NCBI GenBank assembly: GCA_034401135.1
Contig: JAWZSP010000004.1
Coordinates: 1,860,001 to 1,924,000, forward strand
Length of the DNA: 64,000 nucleotides
Source of the DNA: Volutella citrinella
Lineage: Eukaryota; Ascomycota; Sordariomycetes; Hypocreales; Nectriaceae
Reading direction: 5' to 3'
Both the position numbers and the translations under genes were made by a program. The notes under the pieces were generated by a model. It saw nothing but the letters and a program-made list of their open reading frames with translations. It did no database searches and was not told the origin of the DNA. Shown here one piece after another: positions 23,300 to 35,311 of this stretch. The number at the start of each line of letters is the position of its first letter. Position 1 is the first letter of the stretch.

Positions 23300-24526
23300 A
23301 TGACTGCGCAGTCCAAGCCCGAGATCTCGCCCTGGGGCCGTGCCGTGGCCGGAGCAAGTGGCGCTGTACTGGCCAATGCCTTGGTTTATCCGCTTGACAT
23401 GTGCGTCGCCATTGCAGACACTGCGCCTGCGTCCAGGCCCGCTTGCTGACCGCATTTCATCGCAGCGTCAAGACGCGCCTCCAGGTGCAAGTCAAATCTA
23501 ATCTAAAAGATGGCTCCAGCTCGGGCAGCAATGAACCGCACTATACATCCACCTGGGATGCCATCTCGCGAATCGTGGCCGACGATGGGCTCCGAGGGCT
23601 GTATGCCGGCATGAGCGGCGCGCTCATCGGCGTCGCCTCCACCAATTTCGCCTACTTCTACTGGTACACCGTCGTGCGCTCCCTGTACATGAAGACGTCG
23701 AAGAAGGAAGGGCCTTCGTCAACCCTTGTAGAGCTGGCTTTGGGCGCCATCGCCGGCGCCATTGCCCAAATATTCACCATTCCCGTTGCTGTCATCACCA
23801 CCCGCCAGCAAACAGCCACCAAGGAGGATCGCAAGGGCATTTTTGCCACCGCCCAGGAGGTGATTGAAGGGCCAGATGGAGTGTCCGGACTGTGGCGAGG
23901 CCTCAAAGCCAGCCTGGTACTGGTGGTAAACCCAGCCATTACCTATGGCGCCTATGAGCGTCTCAAGGAGTCATTCTTTCCGGGAAAGACAAGTTTGAAG
24001 CCCGCGGAGGCATTTCGTGAGTACTAGCCTGGGCATTTCATTGCAGTTGAAATGCAATGCGGCAATGCAACTAATTCTCCACACAGTTCTCGGCGCCATG
24101 TCAAAGGCGTTGGCAACCATCACAACCCAGCCCCTGATCGTGGCCAAGGTCGGTCTACAGTCCAAGCCTCCCCCGCAGCGGAATGGGAAGCCATTCACCA
24201 GCTTCATCGAGGTGATGAGGTTCATCATCGAGCACGAAGGAGTCTTGGGCCTCTTCAAAGGCATTGCCCCTCAGATCTTCAAGGGCTTCCTTGTCCAAGG
24301 CATCCTGATGATGACCAAAGAAAGGTAGAGAGACGGCCCTTTTCCGAACGGGAGAAGTCTCAGTAGCTAATTCTTGTGCAGGGTGGAACTTCTCTTCGTC
24401 CTTCTGATCCGATATCTCAAGACGGTCCATCTCGGTGGCATCCGCAGAGCGGCTGAGGCAACAGCCAGTGCCGCAAGCCAAGGTGTGCAGAGCGTCGCTG
24501 TTGCCAAGCCTTTAACAACATCCTGA
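23300..24526 (+). CDS. Mitochondrial-carrier-family protein, peroxisomal adenine nucleotide carrier type (ANT1/PMP47)
   Basis: Four exons (23300-23400, 23466-24016, 24087-24324, 24382-24526; introns of 65, 70 and 57 bp) give 344 residues with the three-fold carrier repeat. Repeat signatures are YPLDIVKTRLQ, spanning the first splice junction, IPVAVITTRQQT and QPLIVAKVGLQ. The second and third signatures depart from the mitochondrial PxD/ExxK/R pattern in the way the peroxisomal PMP47/PMP34/Ant1 branch does, and RFIIEHEGVLGLFKGIAPQ and GFLVQGILMMTKE are typical of that branch. Such carriers bring ATP into peroxisomes in exchange for AMP to support activation of medium-chain fatty acids. The tail is Ala/Ser-rich and ends KPLTTS. 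The exact substrate is inferred from branch membership. The last intron splits an Arg codon, which joins correctly only with the sites given. Confidence 0.85.
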
Positions 24527-25536
24527 ACCATGCCGGGAGCGCCGTGCATCTTTCCCGGCTCGGTACATATCAACACACACGAGGGTGGCCGTTAGTGAAG
24601 TGGTTCTGCAACAGCTTACACCTGGTGGGCACCCAAACGTTGAAGCATGAAAAGGAGACCATGCCTGTCGCCAAAATCAAGATTCTGCAGGCAGGAATGG
24701 AGAACACGGCCGCATATACTGGGTCCCCCCTCTTTCAGGATGCGGAAACCCTCTCTTCAGCGTTGCGCATTATTGTCGATTTCTACGCCTCAGCTATTGG
24801 CCCACTCTGCGGATAACGAAAGAATATTCACATGTATTTAGAATAAGACTGGTCTTGGGGATTCAGGTGGTTAAGGGTCATATATAAGGACATACACTCG
24901 GCTTGGATTGTTATCGTCACGACACTGACAATTGTCTCCTCAAATCACTGTGCTCCTTGAACCTCAACTTCGCGCATTTGTAGACAACTTCGGTTTCGCG
25001 TTCTGAGCCTTGGCAGGTTCAATTACGTCCGGTATAAAGGGAGGTTGAAATACCGTTAAGAGCGCATTCAGGTCTCGGAATAAACATGTAGGATGAGCCT
25101 GGCAAACGGAGAGGCAGGCAGGCTGTTACTCCAGAAGGGCAAACAATCCGTCAGGCCCTCGGTACTGGGTCAACGCTCATAATTCCTGCCGCATGAATGT
25201 CAATGTAAGCATATAAAGAAGATGACGACAACGATGATCCCATATCTGACTCTGGGGAGGAGAGTAAGGTAGGGTGGCCGCCCAAGAACAGCTGCCAAGT
25301 TGTTCACCACTCCCGCATGGGGGATGTGACAGTCAGTACTGCCTTGCCCGCATGTAGCGTCAGCGAATGGGCGGCCCACCAAGTTGGGACACACTAAATT
25401 TTGAGCGATGCAAAATTAGGTAATCAATGCCCCATATTTTTCGCCTAGGGCTTGAGGTCAACTAGTAGACACACACAATTCCGGCTTCACTCCTCTCTCC
25501 CCAGACCAATTCAAACTTGAGAGTCCAACCGCAGCA
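24527..25536. other. Intergenic between carrier gene and RPL29
   Basis: About 1 kb. No gene-like open frame. CT-rich sequence just before 25537 fits a ribosomal-protein-gene promoter. Confidence 0.5.
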
Positions 25537-25911
25537 ATGGCGAGTATGTTACCGTCCCAACCGGCACAGAAGCGTTAATCATGGAGTAACTGACGATTTT
25601 TAGAGTCAAAAAACTCCTCGCAGCACAACCAGTCGCGCAAGGCGCACCGAAATGGGTAAGTGCACATTTGAGATGCCAGCATCTCGGTGAAGCAAGTTCT
25701 TACGACAAGACAGCATCAAGAAGCCTAAGACCTCGCGATACCCCTCCCTGAAGGGCACCGACCCCAAGTTCCGACGAAACCACCGACATGCTCTGCACGG
25801 CAACATGAAGGCTCTGGTACGACTCCCAATGTCCGAATCTTGATCGAAGACCGATGAATACTGACTCCCTGACAGAAGGAGCTGAAGGAGGGCAAGCGTG
25901 AGACTGCTTAG
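25537..25911 (+). CDS. RPL29: 60S ribosomal protein L29 (eL29)
   Basis: A 65-residue protein spread over four exons: 25537-25543, 25604-25655, 25714-25816 and 25876-25911, with introns of 60, 58 and 59 bp. Because the coding exons are so small the gene is invisible as an open frame and was found only by translation across splice sites. The spliced start MAKSKNSSQHNQSRKAHRNG and the block KKPKTSRYPSLKGTDPKFRR followed by NHRHALHGN are diagnostic of eL29, a small basic protein of the large ribosomal subunit. The first exon is just seven bases, so the second intron-exon boundary builds the Lys3 codon. High intron density near the 5' end is usual for fungal ribosomal protein genes. Confidence 0.95.
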
Positions 25912-27170
25912 GCTTATTACTGGGGGGAATGCGCACCCAGCGCGCAGGTTCACATCCCGAGCCGGGTTCATCAAACGACACGGAAATGTGGATGGAGCAG
26001 CTTCCATCAGTGAAACATACTCATGAGAAAGCTAGCTCGTGCAATTTGCGTCAAGGCAATCAAAATGTGACGGCTCGGAGTTGGCAAATGTCATTAGCTC
26101 AAATTCCGTCAATAAAAAAAGACGAACCTGTGGATCTGCTATTTTTTTTCTCCCGTCGGTGATGGCCATTACCGTTACGGCGGAACACGCTTGGCTATTG
26201 CCCGAAAAAGGTGTTGTCGTGTGTTCCGCAGGTGTGCCTGAGTTGACATCTCGTGTCGATCTACGTGCGTCGTAGAGTCCCCTGTCACTTGGGGTGTGGT
26301 CAATTACTCTATTCAAGCTTTGCCATCAATCAACAGCCACGGCAGCAAGAGTAAAGGCGGCGAACACGACTTCTCCAGAGTGCCGGGCCTGGAACCTAGA
26401 ACCTAGATGGCGCCGGTACCGCCCCGAATGCGCAGATGGCAATGACGCCCGAAAGAGCCGTGATGCATATATCAGATAATCCCATGATGCACACCACCCA
26501 ATGTTTTTACCCACTAGCTGTGGGCTAGTCGAGTAATTACTGGCCCAATTCTGCCCTCTGAGTATTTCTGGGATCAAGGGGAGATCTAGGCATCGAGTGG
26601 CCAGACCATCAGACAGACCACTGGGAGCCCACTGGTCCCACCCAACTTAGGTAAGCATAGGGGCTGAGGCCATGCAAACCCAACCAGGGCAAGACACTCG
26701 CTTGACACTTCGGCCACTTCTCTTGCTTCGTGTCAAAGTACCCCCAGAGGACGACAGTCCACAGCTCCAACGCTGGGAGATAACTTGCAGTTTTGTGGCC
26801 TGCCTGGAAGCAGACGTCGCATAAATCATCACTCTTTGTGTTCTTCTACGCTGTACGATTTCCAGTCTTGAATTTATCCAGCCTCCTCGTGTCAGCAAAT
26901 CCCCTGGATGGTTGCTGCTGAGCTTGAGTCAAGCCTTGCCACTGACCTTGCTTCAGTGACAGCACTCTCCCCTTGGCATACAATGCGATAGTTCGGCCAT
27001 AGATTTCGTGTCCCAACTCCTTTGAGGTCAGCCGGTCACTGCAGGAGTCGAGGCGATTCTTGTACTTTCGCCTCCCGTCACGACATCATACGCCCAAACA
27101 ACCATTTCCACCAACTTGGCCATCGCCCCGCCCCGCCCCCTTGGAGTTCTTGCCGATCGCCCCGTCGATA
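25912..27170. other. Intergenic between RPL29 and VTS1
   Basis: About 1.26 kb containing the RPL29 3' UTR and the VTS1 promoter. Open frames here are short and dispersed. No RNA gene or mobile element was recognised. Confidence 0.5.
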
Positions 27171-29154
27171 ATGCTCAACATGTCCGGTAACCACGTCATT
27201 GGCAATCGCAATAGCACGCCAGAAGTCAATACGGCCTCGACCTTACGGCCGCCTTCCTCCCGAGCTGTCGGAGCCGGCCATTCTCTCCGAGCGTCCGCCG
27301 ACATGGCCGCCCTTTCTGGCCCGTTGCCTTCCAGTCGTATTCGCCCGTCTTCCGATTTCTACGGGCAGTCCCAGCAGAACCTTGGCCCAGGCAATGCTGA
27401 GACTGACTCGCAAGACAAGATCGCCCAGCAGTGGATTGCCGACATCGACCAATACGAGACGACTTTGGAAGAGATGGCCGCGGCGACATTGGATCAGGAC
27501 TTCAAGGACGAGCTGAGCGCTATCGAGCAATGGTTTCGAGTTCTGAGCGAGGCAGAGCGCACGGCCGCTTTGTATGCTCTTTTGCAACAGACCACTCAGG
27601 TCCAGATCCGGTTCTTCATCCAAGTGCTTCAGCAAATGGGGAAAAACCATCCCATGTCGGGTGTTTTGTCCCCTGCGAGCTTCGATAAAGGTATGTCGCT
27701 GACGGCACTGTTTGTGTTAGGATATCCGGGGCAAGGCATAACTAATCATCTATTTCGATCAGATCCGATGTCGAACCGCCTGAGCGATGCTATGAATAAA
27801 CTCAACGTCGATTCTGCTCGAAACTCGATATCGAGAAATTCTGCCATGGCATCCGTCTCCACTAAGCGTCACTCCGGTCTCGATCCTTCAACGATCAATG
27901 CCATGTTCCCAGATGCCGCTGCTGCGATTGCTACCGAGAAGGCCAAGTTTACTCAGCAAACCGGCAACCCACCCTCCTCGAACCGCAATAGTGCTGCTAT
28001 CGATTCTCGCAGCTCCATGGTTGCCCCTTCGATTGCAGCGCCGCCAGACTCACGAGATAATGCGCCAGCAGTTTCCTCTTCTCCTTGGGCGAACAGTGGT
28101 GCCGACCAACCGGGCACCAAAGCCGGGGGTGCTCAAGCACCCATGGGTCAATTTGTTCAGCCTGCGTCGAGCGGGCTTCGATCCCCTCGCCCTCAGCTCT
28201 CCAACAACGCAGCGATTCAGAGTACCACTCTCACGGCGCCCGATAAGAACCCGGCCGACTTGCCCCTTCTTTCGCCTTACAATGCTAGCAGTGGTAACTG
28301 GGCCTCTATGGTCAATACCCCCATGGCCCCGACTTTCAACGCTGCCAGCCAGCCGGGAAATCAAGCCGACATGGTTGCCAATGCGACTGCGATGAAACTC
28401 GCAGCATTGTCGACTGTCAATAACCGGTTCGCCCTGGATGATGTTCGGAAATTCAGACGTGCCAGATCGAATGATGCTCCTGGTAGTGGCCAGCCCCCGC
28501 TGTCTCCCGGCCCTCAGGGCATAAGCATTCCTGGAGCAAATGTTGTAATGATTAATGAGCACGGCCAAGTCCTTAGTCGCGAGCAGCTCATGGCTATCCA
28601 GGCCCAGCAGAATCTGAGCTTTGGACAACGGTCGCGCCCGAATTCGCCTGGGCTTGCCATGCAATCGGCAATTGGACAGATGGCCCCATTCACTTCACCC
28701 CAGAACAACGGATTCCTCAGCGCATATGATGGATCAGCCTCCATGATGAACACTGGGCTCCCCTCGGTAAACTTGGGCCAGCTGGGCGTGGCCGGGCATG
28801 AAGGATACCTTTCAGATCATTCTGACATGACTCGTGGCCGATCCCCACGAGGCCGCCGAGGCAGTTCCAAGCCCCCGGAGGACCCCACAGATCCGACTTT
28901 GCTTCAGGATATTCCCAGCTGGCTTCGTAGTCTCAGGCTCCACAAGTACACCGACAATTTGAAGGACATGAACTGGACAGATCTTATCGAACTGGACGAC
29001 AAGGCTCTCGAGGATCGTGGAGTCAATGCTCTTGGGGCTCGTAGAAAGATGCTCAAGGTCTTCGAGCAAGTCAAGGGTATGTATTTTCCACAGCGAACAA
29101 CCTTGCTTGGCTAATTCATATATAGAAGCCAAAGCTGATGGCAAGATTGGTTGA
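27171..29154 (+). CDS. VTS1: SAM-domain RNA-binding protein Vts1 (Smaug homologue)
   Basis: Three exons (27171-27690, 27763-29076, 29126-29154; introns of 72 and 49 bp) give 620 residues. Vts1/Smaug binds stem-loops of the CNGG type in mRNAs and recruits the Ccr4-Not deadenylase, so promoting decay. The C-terminal SAM domain spans about residues 550-611: [20 protein letters not shown], then [19 protein letters not shown] and [12 protein letters not shown], with the RNA-contacting [10 protein letters not shown] loop intact. The middle is Ser/Asn/Ala-rich and disordered, with a short conserved region at about 90-180 (helical, [21 protein letters not shown]). The last exon adds only EAKADGKIG after the domain. 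The ATG at 27171 is the first in frame; a second at 27180 is possible. The first intron has no stop and is a multiple of three. Confidence 0.93.
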
Positions 29155-30221
29155 TCCCGATTGGTACATCGGCCGCTTAGAAATTACAACGTCTAATCCA
29201 GCCATCCGGTACATGGGCCCGCAGATGGATACCTAATACTGTCCCCTTTCGTACGCCGCGCACAGGACAAGCGCCGTTCACCGACTATTGCTGGGCGTTG
29301 GACTTCGTTGGATAGTCTTGCTTCCGTATATCGTTCAGTAATATTACAATCTACTAGCATCCCACACCTCTCCGTCCATGATTGCCCTTGTAGCGGTAGG
29401 CAATGAAACATCGCGATGGGAACATGTGCAAAATAAACTCGGCCGGGTCGTCAGGCAGCTCCCGGCGCGCTATTAGGAGTTCTCACGCAACCCCAGTGTG
29501 ATACTTAGGGTGGAGACGGCGCAGCCATCCGTGTTTGGGCGACATTCTGTTGCATCGGGCACTTCCCATCCTTTAAAGTAGGAGGGGACGACAATCGCCT
29601 CCCCTGGTTGTCTCATCGGTCAATGTGGACTTTGTTAGCCCTTGCTTGAAACGTGCTACACTGGAAGCTTGCGCTGTTCGGCGAGACGCCCATGCACTCC
29701 TCTAATCGCGGCAGGGTGGCGACAGAGGGAACAATAGTTGGAGCCTCTCCAAGGTTGGTCCCGCTGTGGTTTCGGGGGGCAGTCAGTATTCCACGAGAGT
29801 TGGTCATTCATTTGAAAACGTGGCAGGGGGATAGTTGGGGCTGGTTGTAGAAATGAAGAAGTGAACATTACCATCTCACTACGACTAGACATGTACCTAA
29901 TCGAGCCCCAAAGACTCTAGGGGAGCTAGAAGAATAGGTCGGGCGATAACAACCACAGGAACAAAAAATCACACTGCAACCAAAGGCCAGCACCGACTTG
30001 GGAGCTTTACTTGGCTTATAGTCCGATTTATCAAGTTCTGCCATGCAGAACTGGTGCAACTACCCTGGAGGAGCGAAAGTGGCCCGAGCGCTTGGCTCAC
30101 GTGCATCCCGAAACTCTTTCAGAGACCTTGTATACTCGGAGATTGAACCTTTTGGCAGAGACACGCCTGTACTGCAGCCGATTTTTGTGACACGAAGATC
30201 TGCGTCAATAGCAGAGTGAAC
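29155..30221. other. Intergenic between VTS1 and TFC4
   Basis: About 1.07 kb with the VTS1 3' UTR and the TFC4 promoter. No gene-like frame, RNA or repeat was recognised. Confidence 0.5.
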
Positions 30222-33200
30222 ATGGCATCGTCGGTAGGGGACCAAGGCCTGATCGAATCGTTGGTCATTTCCAAGCCCCCCCGCCCCGATCCTCACCTAA
30301 CTGCTAGTAGTGATGAAGGCAGCGCATCTGATGCGGATTCCGACCTGGAGCAGCTAGAGGGCGACATTGCCAAGTTCGATGAATCCGTTAGGCAGTTTCT
30401 TGCTTCACAACATGATGATACGGGCTACACACGCGAAAATCGTGGACCTAGCCGTGGGAGAGGCACCCGTGGCCCTCGCAAAGCAGCGAAACCCAGAGGA
30501 GACATAACAGCAAGACTATCAAAGGTCAATCAAGCGTTTCTATGTGGAGACTACCCGAGGGCTCTAGACTTGGCCTTCGAGGTCATCAGAATTAATGCGG
30601 AGACTCACCAGGCATGGACAACCCTATCATCGATTTTCCGTGAACAAGGGGACCTGGGTAAGTCTCTCTCAGCAATGGTGTACGCCGCCCACCTTCGACC
30701 AAAAGATGTTGGCGGCTGGCTTCGGTGTGCTTCTTTTGCACTGGAAATTGTTGGCGATGATGAAGGCGAGAAATTACACACCGCACGCCTTTGTTACTCT
30801 GCTGCACTGCGGGCGGACCATACAAACCTCGAGGCTAGGCTGGGGAAAGCCGTCGTATGCCACAGACAAGGCCATCTCTCGGCTGCTATCTCCGAGTACA
30901 AGGTGGTCCTCAAACGGCAACCATTTGATCTCGACATCGTCCGAAAACTGGCGGAGGCATGTGTTGACAACAAGCAAGCTGAGACAGCCATCCCGGCGGC
31001 AATAACTGCATACCAGCGATTTTTTGAACATGCCAAATCTCGGTTCAGACAAGGCCTGGAAAGTGCACCCTGGCATGACATTGGGATATACGTTGACCTG
31101 TTTGGATCCACGAGCCGCTACCACGACGCTATACATCAAGTCAAGTCACTGGCTCGATGGTTTCTCGGTCGTGGAATGGAAGATTTTTGGGAAAACTGGC
31201 AATCGGATGACCGCGAATGGGACGAGGATAACGAAAGACGCGCCCTCGTTCCCGACTTCAGACCGGCGATGGATGATGAAAGGACCTATGGGGGGTCCCT
31301 CCCGTTGGACTTGAGAGCTCGCCTGGCAATTTACAGATTCAGACTCGGGGACGAAGCCGAAGCTGCGGTAAGCGTGCGACCTATTTTTTATCTATTTGTG
31401 ATATATGCTTACGATCTCGGGCAGCGACACCTGGTGTGGCTGGACTCTTCCACCCAATCGACACATGATTTTGCCATTGACTTCCCATTTCTTGTTTTTG
31501 ACGTTGCAGAAGAGCTTGCCCACCGTGGCCAGCCCTCCGAGGCCATTAAGTATTACGAAATCCTCAGAGGCCTAGCCGATAACCGCGACTCTTCAATACT
31601 AGTGCAACTTGGCCGATGTCACCTTGCTACCGGCGACGATGCTGCTGCAGAGGATTGTTTTCTGGCAGCCATCGATGTTGACGAAGACAATATCGATGCT
31701 CGTATCGAGCTCGCCAACATGTACGAGAAAGCTCGCGAGGACGAGGAGGCGTTGATCCTGGCGGCGGAAGCGATGGCTCTGCGGGAGGCGCGGGATCATG
31801 ATCAAGGCCTTGAACAGCAGCCCGGGGTTCCATCTGCTCCACGCCCTTCGAGTAGGCTGGATGCTCGAACACTCAAGCACAAGCGGGTTGGCGTGGCGGC
31901 TTTGGGCCAGGCAGCCCAGAGATTGATCCCCCGTCGATATCGTCCCAAACGGCTTGCTGGCCCAGACAAGCGGCAACAGGATGAGCAAGCACGTGCCATG
32001 AAGTTGTCTCAGCAGTACGAGGTTGTTCGGGACCTTCGCAGACAGATCAAGGGTGGCAACACCGAACTCTTGCCGGCATGGATGGCATCGTCGAAGGAGC
32101 TGGTGGATGACTTCCGTTCGCTTAAAAAGTTTTACACATGGGAGAAATACCTTCATTTTCTAGGGAAGAAGGTGTCTCTAGACCCCAAGGGTGCCAATGC
32201 TCCGAGAAATGAACTCTCGGAAATGTACGAAAGATTGACTCGGAGTACGTGTGGCTATGCCCCCCACCCCCCTCTGTATTCCGTCACTAATAGCACACTC
32301 CCTAGCTCTCGCCCCACAAGATGGACGTGATCCCCAAGAAGAGCAGTCGTTCGATTTTGACAACCATCAGGGGATCTCGTTTCACAATTGGTTGGACATC
32401 TTTATGGAGTATGCAATTGGCCTGGCTATTGCCCATCGCCGCGAGGAGGCATACCAGGTTTGTGAAGCAGCACGGGACTCGACAGCATTTCAAGCACCTG
32501 AGCAAAGCTTCGTAATCTATGTTACCTGGAGTGGTGAGTAGAGATCTCGCTCGCATTGTTTCCGCTGCTGATCAATGAAGTTTGTGCGATTTACACCAGC
32601 GACGAGGAAAGGTGTGTAACCACTGCAAGACAGCTGATGAGGGATGGCGCAATGTCCGATTCATACCGAATGTTCGCTCTCCTGTCTACGCTCTGTCAGT
32701 CGCCAGTATCGTGGTACACCTCTGGACCAGCGCAGAAGTACATTCTGCGCCAGATCAAAGCAACAGATGAAGCGCATGAGGAAGGACGGGAACTTGCCAT
32801 GCGTGGCACCGAATCGACTGATGTCTCACTCGATGCCTGCCTCCTGATGCTTTATGGCCACATTCTCTTCACATCGACAAGCTACACGTTTGCACTAGGT
32901 AAGCCTTCGACCTTGGTGCATATTCCTGGCTCCCTACCGCTCACAATGTCCAAAGGTTACTTTCTTCGATCGCGGTCGCTGGATCCCTCTAATCCTATGA
33001 TCAATCTTAGTCTTGGCCTTGCCTATGTCCACTACGGCCTGAAGAGGCAGTCAACCAACCGGCAATACTTGTTGCTGCAAGGGCAATCGTTTTTATCTCA
33101 GTATGCAGAGTCCGGCAATATGACTCTTGACCAAGTGGGTGGCTCGTCGCTGGCCGAGAGATGCTACAACATCGGGCGCCTATACCAATTGCTGGGAATC

Positions 33201-33371
33201 GACAACTTCGCGTTTAAGTACTACGCTCAGTCAAGGCATGGTCTTAGCCAGGATGACAATCAGGAAGGGGATCTAAAGGGAAGTATATTTAATAATGAAT
33301 TTATTTCAGTATTAAATATAAATAATCAGAGACTAGCTTTAAGTTATTTAAAAGAGTATTTAATTATTTAA
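30222..33371 (+). CDS. TFC4: TFIIIC subunit Tfc4/Sfc4 (tau131), TPR protein, with AT-shifted 3' end
   Basis: Five exons (30222-31367, 31425-32244, 32306-32533, 32581-32898, 32956-33371; introns 57, 61, 47 and 57 bp) give 975 residues. Tfc4 is the TPR subunit of TFIIIC that bridges DNA-bound TFIIIC to TFIIIB at tRNA and 5S genes. After an acidic N-terminus and an RG-rich patch, TPR units follow from about residue 90 (GDYPRALDLAFEVIRINAET; GDLGKSLSAMVYAAHLRP) to the C-terminal half (LGRCHLATGDDAAAEDCFLA; SLDPSNPMINLSLGLAYVHY). Conserved blocks SDSYRMFALLSTLCQSPVSW and LYGHILFTSTSYTFAL confirm the family. From about 33,282 the composition changes abruptly to AT, yet the frame stays open for 30 codons and still resembles the family ending (N..LALSYLKEYLII, normally LA....KYLxI) before TAA. 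The last ~30 residues therefore look mutated rather than replaced. Confidence 0.9.
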
Positions 33372-35114
33372 TTAAATATTAAAAATTTAATAATAATTAA
33401 AAAAAATTAAAATTTTTTTATATAATATTAATAAAATATATTAATAAAGTATATTAATAAAATATATTAATAAAATATATAAATAAAATATATTAATAAA
33501 GTATAATAATAAAATATATAAATAAAATATATTAATAAAATATATTAATAAAATATAATAATAAAATATATATAATATATATAAATATATTAATTAATTT
33601 TTAATTATTTATATATTTTTAATTTATATTATAAATATAAATTTATTTTAATTAAAATATAAAAAAATAAAATAATAAAATAATAAATTTTTTTTAAATT
33701 TATTAAATTAAAATAAATAATATTAAATAATTATAATATTATTTTTATAAATTATAATATATTTAATTATTTATTTTTTTAATAAGTTATTATATTAATA
33801 TTTAATTTAATAATTAATAAATAGTTATTTTTATATTAAAAATTATAAAAATAAATAAACTTTTTATAAAAAGTTTATTATTTAATTTTTAATTTAATTT
33901 TTATTTAAGATATTAAATTATTAAAAAAAATTATAAAATTAAATTTATAAACTTAAAGTTTTATAAATATTATTAATTATAAAATTTATAATAAAGCTAT
34001 TTATTTTATAATTTTAATATTATTTTTTTTTATTAAATTAATTTTTAAATTATTTAATAAATTAATTTTTAAATTATTTAATAAATTAATTTTTATTTTT
34101 ATTTTTTATTTTTTATAATTTTTAATTTTAAATATATATATTTTTTAAATTAAATTAAATTTTAAATATTTTATTTTTTAATAATTTAAAATTATTTTTT
34201 TTAAAATATTTTTATTAAAATTTAAAAATTTAATATTATATAATATAATAATTATAAATATTATAATTAGTTTATTTAATATATTATTTAATATAATTAA
34301 TTTAATAAATTATAATTAAATTAAAAATAAAATTTAAATAATATAAATTATAAAAATATAATTATAAATAATAAATTATTATTAAAATTATAAAAAATAA
34401 TAATTATTATAATATTATTAAAATTAATAATATTATTAATATAATTATAAATTTAATTTTAAATTATTTATATATTTTTTATTTAAATATTTTATAAAAC
34501 TTATTTAAGATATTATTTAAATAATTAGTTATTATATTAATATTTAAATTTATAATATTTAAATTATTATTTAAAAATAGTTTTTAAAAATTATATTTAT
34601 ATAATATAATCTTTATAATATTAAGACTTAAATTAATTATAAATAGCTTAATAAGTATTTATTTATAATAATATTTATTAAGTTTTTTAATAAATAAGAA
34701 ATTTTATATATAATAAAATAAATAAATAAACTTAATTAGCTTTTTAAATTTATATAAACTTTTATATTATATTTAAATATAAAAATAAGTTTTAAAAATT
34801 ATTAATTTTAATAATATTTATAAAATAAACTTTTTTAAATTATTATTATTTTAAATTATTAATTAAATTTATTTTAAAATAATATATAATATTATATTTA
34901 ATTTAATAAATAATAAAAAAATTAATAGTTTTTAATTTTTTTTATAAAATATTTATTAATTTATAAAATAATATAAAATATAATAGCTTAATATTATTAT
35001 TATAGATTTTAATAAATAAATAAAAGTAGTTTTTAATAATTAGTTTTTTAAAATTTAATAATAATTTTATATTTATTATATTAATTTAAATATATTTTTA
35101 TAATTAAAATAATA
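33372..35114. repeat. Almost pure A/T block between TFC4 and the first retrotransposon
   Basis: About 1.7 kb in which G and C are very rare, especially 33,372-34,580, where long runs contain none. It is more extreme than the retrotransposon remnants to the right. No LTR or coding motif could be aligned with confidence. It may be the oldest, most mutated remnant of elements D and E, or another sequence brought in by deletion. Confidence 0.7.
33428..33570. repeat. AT-only minisatellite, 13-bp unit, 11 copies
   Basis: Eleven consecutive 13-bp units with consensus TTAATAAAATATA lie head to tail with only one or two changes per unit (variants TAAATAAAATATA, ATAATAAAATATA and TTAATAAAGTATA). The GTATA variant recurs in units 2 and 6. 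It starts 57 bp after the TFC4 stop codon. Confidence 0.9.
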
Positions 35115-35311
35115 TATAAAGACCTAGCTATAACTAGTATAGTTAGTATATTAATAAGAAAACCTTAGTCTAGCTAATTAACTATTAAAAGCTTAGTAAG
35201 CTTTTACTAAGCTTATATATAAAATAAAAGACCTTAAGTAAAAATAAATATATTAACTTAATTTAAAAAGTATACTTTTCCCTAGCTTAAGCTCTTAACT
35301 ATCTTTTTATA
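35115..35311 (+). repeat. 5' LTR of element A
   Basis: About 197 bp aligning with the 204-bp LTRs of copy B, with a few small deletions. The TG/CA ends have become TA/TA. The internal palindrome-like AAGCTTAGTAAGCTTTTACT region is recognisable in all family 1 LTRs. Confidence 0.85.

Noticed and set aside
25940..25985. A GGTTC-containing segment after RPL29 as a possible tRNA B box
   Set aside because: No acceptor or anticodon stems could be folded around it and there is no A box at the right distance.
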